Below, in pieces: positions 14,459 through 22,079 of a DNA stretch of 27,603 nucleotides; position 1 is the stretch's first letter, and each line of letters begins with the position of its first letter. Origin of the DNA: SVTX01 sp045577415 (GTDB lineage: Bacteria; Bacillota; Clostridia; Oscillospirales; CAG-272); the NCBI GenBank assembly GCA_045577415.1, contig JAZNII010000084.1:1-27603 (forward strand), read 5' to 3'. The position numbers and the translations under genes were made by a program. The notes beneath the pieces were generated by a model. The model was not told the DNA's origin. It did no database searches and saw only the letters and a program-made list of their open reading frames with translations.

Positions 14459-15619
14459 TTATATTTTCTCGCCCTTGAAGATGACTTCTCGGACATTGTT
14501 TTCATTATCAAGCACAAGCATATTCGCAATCTTGCCGACCTCAAGCGAGCCGACAGAGTCAAATATGCCAAGCATTTTCGCGGGAGATGCGGTCGCGTGA
14601 TAAAGGGCTTCTGCAAAGGAGATATTTACAAACGCCGCAAGATTTTTCACGCCCTCAAGCAGAGAAAGCGTGCTACCTGCAATCGCTCCCTCGTGGGTTC
14701 GCGCCTGCCCGTCCTTTACGGTTACAGGGAGACCTGCGATACTGTACTCGCCGTCGGGCATACCAGTCGCCTCCATAGAGTCGGTGATAAGCACAAGCTT
14801 GTCCCCTTTCAGCCGATACGCCAAACTCACCGCCTCGGGAGTGACGTGAAATCCGTCAACTATAATCTCGCAGTAAACGTTATCATTAAGCAATCCCGCG
14901 CCTACCGCTCCGCCGTCTCTGTGGTGGAAGGGCGACATGGCGTTATAGGTATGCGTCATCGATCTCGCGCCGTTCTCAAAGGCTCTCTGCGCCTCGGCAA
15001 ACATTGCGTCGGTGTGAGCAAGACCGAGGGTTGCACCATTTCTGATTGCGGTTTTTATAAACTCGCCGCTCTTGTCAAGCTCCAGCGCCGCGCTGATATG
15101 TACCGCACCCACTCTCTTCATTTTCTCAATAAGACAGTCAAGCTCATTGGTGTCAAGAGGAGCTAACAGACTTTCGGCGTGAGCGCCTCGTCTTTTTGCG
15201 TTGAGGTATCTGCCCTCAAGATGTACGCCGACAAAATTCTCCGCCCCCTGCTCCTTTGCGCTGCGGATGCGGTCGGCAGCAGATAAAAGCCCGTCAAGCG
15301 TATCCGATGCCAGAGTAGGCATTACGCTCGTCACGCCGCTTTCAAGATACGAGCGAGACATTTTTATAAGCGTCTCAGCGCCAGCAGAATTAAAATCGCC
15401 ACCCGCGCGTCCGTGGGTGTGTACGTCGATAAGACCGGGTACAAGTCTCGCGCCGTCAAGATCTACGGTTTTGATATTTTCACCAAGATCGCTCCTCGGC
15501 TCGCCAAGACCCATCGCCGCTATACGCTCGCCGTCGGTCAAAAGCCATCCAAGATCGAAAGCTCTTTCCCCACTTTTGTTTTCTACATAAACATACGCGT
15601 TTTTATACAGAATCGTCAT
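14459..15619 (-). CDS. nagA: N-acetylglucosamine-6-phosphate deacetylase
   Basis: A 386-residue amidohydrolase-superfamily enzyme that removes acetate from GlcNAc-6-phosphate, feeding amino-sugar use or wall recycling. Seen are the metal motif HTH (His67, His69 in GLIDVHTHGRAGG), the metal-binding Glu135 (GVHLEG), His202 (AHTDAM), His223 (MTHTYNAMSPFHHRDGG) and the catalytic Asp280 (LITDSMEATG). One deviation is HLEGRY where most NagA proteins have HLEGPF, which could alter the loop near the sugar. ATG 15619 is chosen because AAGGGGG precedes it and the promoter at 15662-15690 fits; a reading from 15652 would add 11 residues with no ribosome site. The gene is followed by metG. No nagB is in the window. 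Confidence 0.93.
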   Translation of the reverse strand: MTILYKNAYVYVENKSGERAFDLGWLLTDGERIAAMGLGEPRSDLGENIKTVDLDGARLVPGLIDVHTHGRAGGDFNSAGAETLIKMSRSYLESGVTSVMPTLASDTLDGLLSAADRIRSAKEQGAENFVGVHLEGRYLNAKRRGAHAESLLAPLDTNELDCLIEKMKRVGAVHISAALELDKSGEFIKTAIRNGATLGLAHTDAMFAEAQRAFENGARSMTHTYNAMSPFHHRDGGAVGAGLLNDNVYCEIIVDGFHVTPEAVSLAYRLKGDKLVLITDSMEATGMPDGEYSIAGLPVTVKDGQARTHEGAIAGSTLSLLEGVKNLAAFVNISFAEALYHATASPAKMLGIFDSVGSLEVGKIANMLVLDNENNVREVIFKGEKI

Positions 15620-15661
15620 TCGGACTACCCCCTTTTGGCCACATTTACCCATTATTACACT

Positions 15662-15690
15662 ATTATAACAAATTTTTTTCTTATTTACAA
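15662..15690 (-). promoter_or_regulatory. nagA promoter
   Basis: -35 TTGTAA (15690-15685) and -10 TATAAT (15667-15662) are 17 bases apart on the minus strand, with a leader of about 35 bases to the ATG. Confidence 0.7.
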
Positions 15691-15945
15691 TAGGTATTTT
15701 GAATTTTAATGAAAAAGAGTGAAAAATCCTTTATTTCACGGTGATTTTTCGATAATTTTTTGTCAAAGTGAAAAAGTGTAATAATTTGTAAAAATTGTAA
15801 TAGTTTCCATTTATTAGGTGCTAACTGTTAATTATTTATCACAATAGAGAGTTATTTTTTTGTCAGTGGCATTTTTTTATAAATTTTGCAAAAAAAAGCA
15901 CCTCAAAATTCGTACACTATTTTGCTTTGAAATTTTCTAAACCCC

Positions 15946-15974
15946 TTGCAAATTTGTAATAAATCTGTTATAAT
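15946..15974 (+). promoter_or_regulatory. ackA promoter, likely head of the BMC operon
   Basis: -35 TTGCAA (15946-15951) and -10 TATAAT (15969-15974) are 17 bases apart. It predicts a leader of about 125 bases before the ackA ATG. No terminator is visible between ackA and the aldolase gene, so it may drive the whole microcompartment cluster. Confidence 0.7.
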
Positions 15975-15991
15975 ATATGATGTAGAGCGAT

Positions 15992-16022
15992 TTTTGCCGT
16001 TTTTGTCAAAATCACGGTAAAA
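15992..16022 (+). other. Hairpin in the ackA/BMC leader
   Basis: TTTTGCCGT (15992-16000) pairs with ACGGTAAAA (16014-16022, one G-U pair) and an inner TTTT/AAAA continues the stem. It starts about 10 bases after the expected transcription start. No T tract follows, so it is not a terminator. Confidence 0.5.
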
Positions 16023-16106
16023 TTCACAAAAAATCTATTTTATCTTCAATATATGCTCAGAATTGCTAAAATTGACATTCTGGCAAAGAAAGGAACGGTC
16101 CAAACT

Positions 16107-17297
16107 ATGAAAATTCTGGTAATCAATGCCGGAAGCAGCTCTCTCAAGTATCAGCTTTTCGATATGGAGAGCGGCAAGGTTTTGGCTAAGGGTCTGTGTG
16201 AAAAGATCGGACTTTCCGGCGCTATTACTCACAAGCGTCCCGGAAAAGAGACCTACGAGGCAGACTACTCAATGCCCACCCACAATGAAGCTATCGCTCT
16301 CGTGCTTCAGCTTCTCACCGATCCCGAGCTTGGCGTAATCGCAAGCGTAGACGAGATCAGCGCAGTAGGTCACAGATTCGCTCACGGCGGCAAGCTCTCA
16401 AAGTCTTGCATCCTCGGCGAGGAAGAGATCAAGTACATCGAGTCGATCATTCCCATCAACCCTCTCCACGGTCCTCCCGCACTCAAGGGTGTTGCCGCTT
16501 GTAAGGCTCTGATGGATAAGATCCCTCACGTCGGCGTATTCGACACCTCCTTCTACTCCGAATTCGAGCCTAAGGCTTACATCTATCCCCTCCCCTACGA
16601 GTGGTATGAGAAGTACGGTGTTCGCCGTTACGGCTTCCACGGAACAAGCCACCGCTACGTTTCGGCAAAGGCTTGCGAATTCCTCGGTCTCGACTACAAC
16701 AAGACCAAGATCGTTTCCTGCCACATTGGCTCGGGTTCCTCTATCACCGCAGTTGATTGCGGCAAGGCAGTTGACACCTCCATGGGCTTCACTCCCCAGG
16801 AAGGTCTTCCTATGGGTACCAGATGCGGAACCATCGACCCCTCCATCATTGAGTACGTTTGCAAGCAGAGCGGCATGACCGTCTCCGAGGTAAACGACGC
16901 GCTCAACAAGAAGTCCGGTCTTATCGGTGTCTCGGGCGTTTCCAACGACGCAAGATACGTTTGGGCAGCGGCTAACGAGGGCAACGAGAGAGCAGCTCTC
17001 GCTATGGAGCTTCTCGTCCGTCAGGCAAAGAAGATCATCGGTTCTTACACCGCTGAAATGAACGGCGTTGACGTTCTTATCTTCACCGCGGGCCTTGGCG
17101 AAAACGATGCAAGAAGCCGTCAGCTCATCGGCGACAACATGGAGTTCTTCGGCATCAAGATGGACAAGGACGCAAACTTCGCAGTCCACGGCGAAAACGC
17201 TGTCATCAGCGCACCCGACTCCAAGGTAAAGGTAGTGGTCATCCCCACCGACGAGGAATTTATGATCGCGTCCGACACCTACGAGCTGGTTAAATAA
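16107..17297 (+). CDS. ackA: Acetate/propionate kinase
   Basis: A 396-residue ASKHA-superfamily kinase that converts acyl-phosphate plus ADP to carboxylate plus ATP. Motifs seen are NAGSSSLKYQ (residues 7-16), FDTSFY, YGFHGTSHRYV and GTRCGTIDP, and a C-terminal FTAGLGEN; the length is typical of AckA. The start is ATG 16107 with AAGGA upstream; an in-frame ATG at 16053 has no ribosome site. The gene stands first, 44 bases before the aldolase gene, with no terminator between. In this pathway it would make ATP from propionyl-phosphate supplied by PduL. It lacks an encapsulation-type extension, so this step probably runs in the cytosol. Substrate preference (acetate versus propionate) cannot be read from the sequence. 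Confidence 0.92.
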   Translation: MKILVINAGSSSLKYQLFDMESGKVLAKGLCEKIGLSGAITHKRPGKETYEADYSMPTHNEAIALVLQLLTDPELGVIASVDEISAVGHRFAHGGKLSKSCILGEEEIKYIESIIPINPLHGPPALKGVAACKALMDKIPHVGVFDTSFYSEFEPKAYIYPLPYEWYEKYGVRRYGFHGTSHRYVSAKACEFLGLDYNKTKIVSCHIGSGSSITAVDCGKAVDTSMGFTPQEGLPMGTRCGTIDPSIIEYVCKQSGMTVSEVNDALNKKSGLIGVSGVSNDARYVWAAANEGNERAALAMELLVRQAKKIIGSYTAEMNGVDVLIFTAGLGENDARSRQLIGDNMEFFGIKMDKDANFAVHGENAVISAPDSKVKVVVIPTDEEFMIASDTYELVK

Positions 17298-17341
17298 GTA
17301 AACAATTTAATTGAAATAAATTTGTGAAAGGAATACAAAAA

Positions 17342-18166
17342 ATGGCACAATCTTCTTTTGAAATCAAAAAGGAAATCTGCGACATCGGTAAAAGAATCTA
17401 CGACCACGGCTTCGTAGCTGCAAACGACGGTAACATTTCCGTTAAGGTAGGACCTAACGAGTACTACTGCACACCTACCGGTGTATCCAAGGGTTTCATG
17501 ACCCCCGACATGATCATCAAGATCGACGGTCAGGGCAACAAGATCGACGGTAAGCTCAATCCCTCCTCCGAGATCAAGATGCACATGAGAGTTTATCAGG
17601 AGCGTCCCGACGCAAACGCTGTCGTTCACGCTCACCCTCCCGTTGCAACCGCTTTCACCGTTGCAGGAGTTGAACTCGACCAGTACATACTCCCCGAGGC
17701 AATTCTTACCATCGGTAACGTTCCCACCTGTGACTACGGTATGCCCTCCACCATGGAGATCCCCGAGTCCCTCATGCCCTACATTCAGAAGCACGACGCA
17801 TTCCTTCTGAAGAACCACGGCGCTCTTACCGTTGGTAACACTCTGCAGAGAGCTTGCTTCACCATGGAAGAGGTTGAGTTTAACGCAAAGATCAACCTTT
17901 ACGCTCGTCAGATCGGCGTAGGCAAGAACGCTCACATCGAGGAGATCTCCTGCCACGAGCTTGAAAGACTTATGGAACTCCGCAAGAAGTTCAACCTCCC
18001 CGGAAAGCATCCCGGATGTAAGTCCTGCCCCAACAAGGGTACTTCCAACTGCAAGTGCAAGGATAACGGCGGTAGCTGCTCTTGCGGCAACCACGCTCCC
18101 GCAGCTGCAGGCGACGATCTCGTAGCAGAGATCACCAAGAAGGTTCTCGCCGCTCTCGGCAGATAA
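17342..18166 (+). CDS. fucA: Class II (fuculose-phosphate type) aldolase with C-terminal encapsulation peptide
   Basis: This 274-residue zinc aldolase splits L-fuculose-1-phosphate (or rhamnulose-1-phosphate) into DHAP and lactaldehyde. Active-site residues by pattern are Glu77 (NPSSEIKMH), His96 and His98 (VVHAHPP) and His159 (KNHGALTVG). The catalytic domain ends near residue 215. A Cys-rich linker follows, with Cys226, 229, 237, 239, 246 and 248, then an Ala-rich spacer and a terminal amphipathic helix DDLVAEITKKVLAALGR (258-274). That helix is the hallmark of cargo targeted to a microcompartment. ATG 17342 follows GAAAGGA. Its presence among shell genes makes fucose/rhamnose the likely feedstock (GRM5-type). 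Fuculose versus rhamnulose specificity is not decidable. The Cys pairs may bind metal or form disulfides; no role is shown. Confidence 0.9.
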   Translation: MAQSSFEIKKEICDIGKRIYDHGFVAANDGNISVKVGPNEYYCTPTGVSKGFMTPDMIIKIDGQGNKIDGKLNPSSEIKMHMRVYQERPDANAVVHAHPPVATAFTVAGVELDQYILPEAILTIGNVPTCDYGMPSTMEIPESLMPYIQKHDAFLLKNHGALTVGNTLQRACFTMEEVEFNAKINLYARQIGVGKNAHIEEISCHELERLMELRKKFNLPGKHPGCKSCPNKGTSNCKCKDNGGSCSCGNHAPAAAGDDLVAEITKKVLAALGR

Positions 18167-18236
18167 TTCGAGACTTTTCTTCATTAAATTATTAATAAGC
18201 AGTCTCACAAAATCTGACGAAAGGAGAAAACTCAAA

Positions 18237-19697
18237 ATGTCTTACAATCTCACAGAGGCACAGATCAACGCAATAGTTGCGAAGGTCGTGTCCGAATACA
18301 AGTCCGCGCCCGCTGCTCCTGCGGCAGCTCGTGACTGGGATGCCACACAGTACAAGGGACGCAAGTTCGTCGGCGTTTACGCAACGATGGAAGAAGCTAT
18401 CGAGGTCGCTAACGCAGGATACAAGGCTGTACGTTCCATGAGCGTGGCAGACAGAGAAAAGATAATCACGGCAATCAGAAATCTTTGCAGAGCGGAAGCT
18501 TCCATTATGGCAGAGATCGGCGTTGCCGAGACCAAGATGGGTCGCGTTGACCACAAGACCGCAAAGCACAATCTCGTGGCAGACAAGACACCCGGCACAG
18601 AGGACATAATCGAGGAAGCCAAGACCGGCGATAACGGTCTGACGCTCACCGAAATGGCTCCCTTCGGAGTCGTCGGAGCGATCACTCCATCCACCAATCC
18701 CTCCGAGACCGTAATTTGTAACAGTATCGGTATGATAGCCGCAGGAAACGGCGTTGTATTCAACCCTCATCCCGGCGCTATCGCAACCTCCAACTACGCC
18801 GTTGACTTAGTCAACAGAGCGGTCTACAGTGCGGGAGGCCCCAAGGTACTGGTCGCAAGCGTTATCAAGCCTACTCTTGATACCGCTAACGTAATGTACA
18901 AGCACCCCTCCATCAAGCTTCTCGTTTGCACGGGAGGCCCCGGAGTTGTAAAGGCGGTTCTTTCTTCCGGTAAAAAGGCTATTGGTGCCGGTGCGGGCAA
19001 TCCCCCCGTTATCGTTGACGATACCGCCGACATCGACAAGGCTGCAAAGGACATCATCGACGGATGCACCTTTGATAACAACCTTCCCTGCATCGCAGAG
19101 AAAGAGGTATTCGTTTTCGAAAACGTTGCCGACAGACTTATCGCAGGAATGCAGAAAAACGGTTGTATCCTTCTGACCCGAGCTCAGGCAGACCAGCTTG
19201 CAAAGGTAGTTCTCGTTGAAAAGACCGGCAAGGACGGCAAGGTACACAAGATCGTCAACCGTGACTGTGTAGGTCGCGACTGCCGCGTGATTCTCGAGAA
19301 GATCGGCATCAAGGTTGGTCCCGAGATCCGTTGCGCTATCGCCGAGGTTCCTTTTGAACACGACTTCGTTCAGGAAGAGCTTATGATGCCTATTCTCGGC
19401 ATCGTTCGCGTCAAGAACATCGATGAGGCGATCGAGCTTGCGGTCAAGGCTGAGCATGGCAACCGCCACACCGCTCACATGCACTCCAAGAACATCGATA
19501 ATCTGACTGCATTCGCAAGAGCGGTTGAGACCACGATCTTCGTCAAGAACGCCCCCTCTTACGCGGGAATCGGATTTGGCGGCGAGGGTCACACCACCTT
19601 TACTATTGCAGGTCCTACCGGCGAAGGCATCACAAGTGCCAGAAGCTTTACAAGAAAGCGCCGTTGCGTAATGGTAGACAGTTTCCGCATCATTTAA
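18237..19697 (+). CDS. pduP: CoA-acylating propionaldehyde dehydrogenase with N-terminal encapsulation peptide
   Basis: This 486-residue enzyme oxidises propionaldehyde to propionyl-CoA with NAD. Residues 1-22 (MSYNLTEAQINAIVAKVVSE and on) form an amphipathic helix followed by an Ala/Pro linker, the standard signal for encapsulation. The catalytic core is of the EutE/PduP family: 'FGVVGAITPSTNPSE' (143-157), the nucleotide site 'TGGPGVVKA', and the active Cys285 in NNLPCIAEKE. A GAAAGGAG site precedes the ATG. It follows the aldolase by 70 bases and precedes the alcohol dehydrogenase by 28, so the two arms of propionaldehyde dismutation are adjacent and can recycle NAD(H) and CoA inside the shell. 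Confidence 0.93.
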   Translation: MSYNLTEAQINAIVAKVVSEYKSAPAAPAAARDWDATQYKGRKFVGVYATMEEAIEVANAGYKAVRSMSVADREKIITAIRNLCRAEASIMAEIGVAETKMGRVDHKTAKHNLVADKTPGTEDIIEEAKTGDNGLTLTEMAPFGVVGAITPSTNPSETVICNSIGMIAAGNGVVFNPHPGAIATSNYAVDLVNRAVYSAGGPKVLVASVIKPTLDTANVMYKHPSIKLLVCTGGPGVVKAVLSSGKKAIGAGAGNPPVIVDDTADIDKAAKDIIDGCTFDNNLPCIAEKEVFVFENVADRLIAGMQKNGCILLTRAQADQLAKVVLVEKTGKDGKVHKIVNRDCVGRDCRVILEKIGIKVGPEIRCAIAEVPFEHDFVQEELMMPILGIVRVKNIDEAIELAVKAEHGNRHTAHMHSKNIDNLTAFARAVETTIFVKNAPSYAGIGFGGEGHTTFTIAGPTGEGITSARSFTRKRRCVMVDSFRII

Positions 19698-19725
19698 ATT
19701 TAATCTACGAAAGGATATACATAGA

Positions 19726-20949
19726 ATGGATATCACAGCTTCCCAGATCGAAAGCATCGTTCGCTCCGTGATAAGCTCTATGGGTCAGGGCGCTACCTCC
19801 AAGGCGGCAGGTCCTATCCCCACCACAGCTCACGTTGCAATGCTTACCGGTCCCAAGAAAATCGAAGTACAGGAGATCCCGATCCCCCCGCTCGGCGACG
19901 ACGACATTCTCGTCCGCGTTGAGGGTGCAGGTGTTTGCGGAACCGACGTACACGAATGGAAACAGGACCCCTTCGGTCTCATTCCCGTAATTCTCGGTCA
20001 CGAGGGTACAGGTGAGGTCGTTGCGGTCGGCAAAAATGTTAAGACAGATACCGCGGGCAAGCCCCTCGGTGTTGGCGACAAGATCGTTACCTCGGTTCTC
20101 AGCTGCGGTGACTGCTACGCCTGCCGTATGGTTCCCGGAAGAACCAATCTTTGTGACAATCAGGGCGTTTTCGGTCTGATCGGTGACAAGAGAGGTACGG
20201 CTGAGGGCAACAGAGTAAACGGCTGGTTCGCAGACTATATGGTCATCAAGGGCGGCCACGGCGTGACCTACTTCCAGGTCAACGAGCTTAACCTCAAGCA
20301 GAGAATGATCCTTGAGCTTGCGTGCGTTTGCGTACACGCGCTTGAGAGAGGTCAGAAGACAGGTCTGCTCAACTTCGGCTCCAAGGTTCTCGTTCAGGGA
20401 TGCGGACCCGTTGGTCTCGTTATGATCACGGTTCTTCGCGCGGCAGGTATCAACCACATCATCGCGGTTGACGGTAACGAGGACAGACTTAAGGTTGCCG
20501 AGAAGATGGGCGCTAAGACCACCATCTGCTTCCGTCGTCCCGATGAAGACACTCTTGACAAGAGAGTTGCTAAGGTCAAGGCTATCGCCAACAACGTAGG
20601 CGTTGATTTCGCATATCAGTGTACAGGCGCTCCCGTAGCGGCAGCTGACATCTACAGCTACATCCGTCGCGGCGGCGGTATGTGCGAAATGGGCTTCTTC
20701 GTTAACAACGGTGAATATCAGATCAACCCCCACGTCGCTATGTGCAACAAGGAGATCGACATCGTCGGCTCATGGGATTACTCCGCTGAGGACTATCCCA
20801 AGACCGTGGCATTCCTTAAGCAGTGCCGCGAGATGAACATTCCGATCGAGGATCTTATTACTCACTCCTTCCCTCTCGACAAGATGAACGAGGCTATGGA
20901 AACAAACGTAGCACAGAAGGGTATCAAGATCTGCTATATTAATGACTGA
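19726..20949 (+). CDS. Zinc alcohol dehydrogenase with N-terminal encapsulation peptide
   Basis: This 407-residue medium-chain dehydrogenase starts with an extra amphipathic helix, MDITASQIESIVRSVISSMG (1-20), and a flexible linker to about residue 35. The enzyme proper has catalytic zinc ligands Cys71 (GVCGTD) and His92/Glu93 (GHEGTGE), structural zinc cysteines 127, 130, 133 and 143, and a Rossmann motif GCGPVG. Most Pdu/Eut compartments use an iron-type alcohol dehydrogenase; a zinc type is the alternative seen in some fucose/rhamnose loci. It probably reduces propionaldehyde to 1-propanol to regenerate NAD. Reduction of lactaldehyde to 1,2-propanediol is also possible, since no other lactaldehyde reductase is visible here. 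It lies 15 bases before the first shell gene. Confidence 0.9.
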   Translation: MDITASQIESIVRSVISSMGQGATSKAAGPIPTTAHVAMLTGPKKIEVQEIPIPPLGDDDILVRVEGAGVCGTDVHEWKQDPFGLIPVILGHEGTGEVVAVGKNVKTDTAGKPLGVGDKIVTSVLSCGDCYACRMVPGRTNLCDNQGVFGLIGDKRGTAEGNRVNGWFADYMVIKGGHGVTYFQVNELNLKQRMILELACVCVHALERGQKTGLLNFGSKVLVQGCGPVGLVMITVLRAAGINHIIAVDGNEDRLKVAEKMGAKTTICFRRPDEDTLDKRVAKVKAIANNVGVDFAYQCTGAPVAAADIYSYIRRGGGMCEMGFFVNNGEYQINPHVAMCNKEIDIVGSWDYSAEDYPKTVAFLKQCREMNIPIEDLITHSFPLDKMNEAMETNVAQKGIKICYIND

Positions 20950-20964
20950 TAAGAGGTCTGAAAT

Positions 20965-21306
20965 ATGGCACAGGCGCTTGGAATGATTGAGGTCTACGGC
21001 TACACGACCTCGATAGTAGTAGCGGACACCGTCGCAAAGACGGCAGACGTTAAGGTTGTAGCCATCGACAAGAACAAGCCCGCAAACGCGGAAACATGCG
21101 CCGTACCGCTGGTTATGGTGGTAAAGTTCATGGGTAACGCAGGTGCTGTTCAGTCTGCTCACGACGCGGGAGTTGCGGAGGCTGAAAAAAGAGGTCTTTA
21201 CATCACCTCCAAGGTGATCTCGGGACTTGACGATCAGGTTCAGTGGTTCGCAGACCTCACCGCAACGGGCAGAGACAAGCTCCGCAATATGGACGTGAGC
21301 GAATAA
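20965..21306 (+). CDS. Divergent hexameric BMC shell protein with altered pore loop
   Basis: A 113-residue single BMC-domain protein: 'ALGMIEVYGYTTSIVVADTVAKTADV' matches the canonical fold start, and 'GNAGAVQSAHDAGVAEAE' the conserved helix. Where the other hexamers here have the pore loop KIGSGLV, this one reads 'IDKNKPANAETCAVPLVMVV', about six residues longer with a Cys and Pro residues. It also carries a 25-residue C-terminal extension 'QVQWFADLTATGRDKL' and on. The BMC fold is clear; the pore chemistry is unlike PduA/PduJ. It is translated right after the alcohol dehydrogenase, before the canonical shell genes. It may form a specialised pore or a mixed hexamer. Confidence 0.85.
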   Translation: MAQALGMIEVYGYTTSIVVADTVAKTADVKVVAIDKNKPANAETCAVPLVMVVKFMGNAGAVQSAHDAGVAEAEKRGLYITSKVISGLDDQVQWFADLTATGRDKLRNMDVSE

Positions 21307-21352
21307 AAAAGTTTTTAAAAAATTTGTATTTATAAAAAAGGAGATTTTTATC

Positions 21353-21628
21353 ATGAATGAAGCATTGGGAATGGTAGAGACCAGAGGTCTCGTAGCAGCA
21401 ATCGAGGCAGCAGATGCTATGGTTAAGGCAGCTAACGTACAGCTTATAGGTTCCGAGAAGATCGGTAGCGGACTCGTATCCGTTATGGTTCGCGGCGACG
21501 TTGGAGCTGTTAAGGCAGCAGTTGAGGCAGGCGGCGCAGCAGCGGCTAGACTCGGCGAAGTAGTAGCTACTCACGTTATCCCCAGACCTCACACCGACGT
21601 AAACAAGCTTCTCCCCACACTCGGTTAA
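21353..21628 (+). CDS. Canonical hexameric BMC shell protein (PduA/PduJ type), copy 1
   Basis: A 91-residue BMC-H protein with the standard start 'MNEALGMVETRGLVAAIEAA', pore loop KIGSGLV (36-42) and tail 'VIPRPHTDVNKLLPTLG'. It should tile the facets of the shell and pass small polar metabolites. The ribosome site AAAAAGGAGA and 18 bases of leader are identical to those of the copy at 22080, and the two proteins differ at a single residue (Arg66 here, Asn66 there). A perfect hairpin spans the stop codon. Confidence 0.95.
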   Translation: MNEALGMVETRGLVAAIEAADAMVKAANVQLIGSEKIGSGLVSVMVRGDVGAVKAAVEAGGAAAARLGEVVATHVIPRPHTDVNKLLPTLG

Positions 21629-21638
21629 TCTAACCGAG
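21620..21638 (+). other. Hairpin overlapping the stop codon of BMC-H copy 1
   Basis: CTCGGTTA (21620-21627) pairs perfectly with TAACCGAG (21631-21638) around ATC. The stem contains the TAA stop. No T tract follows. Confidence 0.6.
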
Positions 21639-21655
21639 AAGTAAGAGGTAAGAGT

Positions 21656-21689
21656 GAATAGTGAATAGGTATTATGCCTGTCACTATTC
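21656..21689 (+). other. Intercistronic hairpin between shell genes
   Basis: GAATAGTGA (21656-21664) pairs perfectly with TCACTATTC (21681-21689); the loop itself contains AGG/CCT. It lies in the 94-base spacer between two shell genes, about 30 bases before the next ribosome site. Confidence 0.6.
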
Positions 21690-21722
21690 CTCTCCCCCGC
21701 AAATTCTTTAGGAGATAAAACT

Positions 21723-22007
21723 ATGGAAAAAGCAATTGCACTGCTTGAAGTTCAAGCTATGGTTACGGCTATAGTCGGACTTGACGCAATGGTTAAGGCG
21801 GCGGATGTTAAGCTCATCCACGTCGAAAAGCGCTTGGGCGGAAGACTTGTGACAGTTGTTGTTGAAGGTACCGTTTCATCAGTTACCGCCGCGCTTGAAG
21901 CGGGAGTTGAAGCGGCAAAGACAGTCGGACACGTAATGTGTCAGGAGGTCATAGCGCGCCCTCATCCCGACATTATTAAATTTATTAAGACCGATAAGGG
22001 AGTTTAA
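21723..22007 (+). CDS. Variant hexameric BMC shell protein with Arg-containing pore loop
   Basis: A 94-residue single-domain BMC-H protein ('MEKAIALLEVQAMVTAIVGL', 'DAMVKAADVKLIHVEKRLGG'). The fold matches its neighbours, but the pore loop is KRLGGRLV, one residue longer than KIGSGLV and with two Arg residues, which would make the pore more positive. The C-terminus 'ARPHPDIIKFIKTDKGV' is basic. AGGAG precedes the ATG. It is inserted between the two nearly identical canonical copies. Its role may be passage of anionic substrates or cofactors (inference from charge only). Confidence 0.92.
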   Translation: MEKAIALLEVQAMVTAIVGLDAMVKAADVKLIHVEKRLGGRLVTVVVEGTVSSVTAALEAGVEAAKTVGHVMCQEVIARPHPDIIKFIKTDKGV

Positions 22008-22023
22008 TCCCACGGCAAATAAA

Positions 22024-22037
22024 GTGAGCTTGCTCAC
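22024..22037 (+). other. Small hairpin between shell genes
   Basis: GTGAGC pairs with GCTCAC around TT, followed by an A run rather than a T run. It lies in the 72-base gap before the second canonical shell gene. Confidence 0.4.
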
Positions 22038-22079
22038 AAAAAAAATTACAAAAATTTATCCAAAAAGGAGATTTTTATC

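Larger units (their letters stand above)
15620..16106. other. 487-nt AT-rich divergent control region between nagA and ackA
   Basis: No gene is seen here. It holds the nagA promoter (15662-15690), the ackA promoter (15946-15974) and an ackA leader hairpin (15992-16022). The remaining 15700-15940 is very AT-rich with T and A runs and one weak inverted repeat (AAAAATC 15722-15728 / GATTTTT 15743-15749). I found no riboswitch or cre-like site. Its size suggests room for regulator binding. Confidence 0.6.

Noticed and set aside
13604..15166. 520-codon plus-strand open frame across metG and nagA
   Set aside because: It runs antisense through two well-supported genes and their gap, and is low-complexity in character without family motifs.
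15700..15940. Riboswitch or catabolite-repression site in the nagA/ackA spacer
   Set aside because: I saw no conserved riboswitch core and no match to the cre consensus; the region is simply AT-rich by eye.
16071..16076. TTGACA as a second -35 box before ackA
   Set aside because: No -10 box at suitable distance, and it lies at the edge of the ribosome-binding region.
16053..16106. 18-residue upstream extension of ackA that could mimic an encapsulation helix
   Set aside because: No ribosome site precedes the ATG at 16053, and the segment contains the real ribosome site for ATG 16107. The peptide is not convincingly amphipathic.
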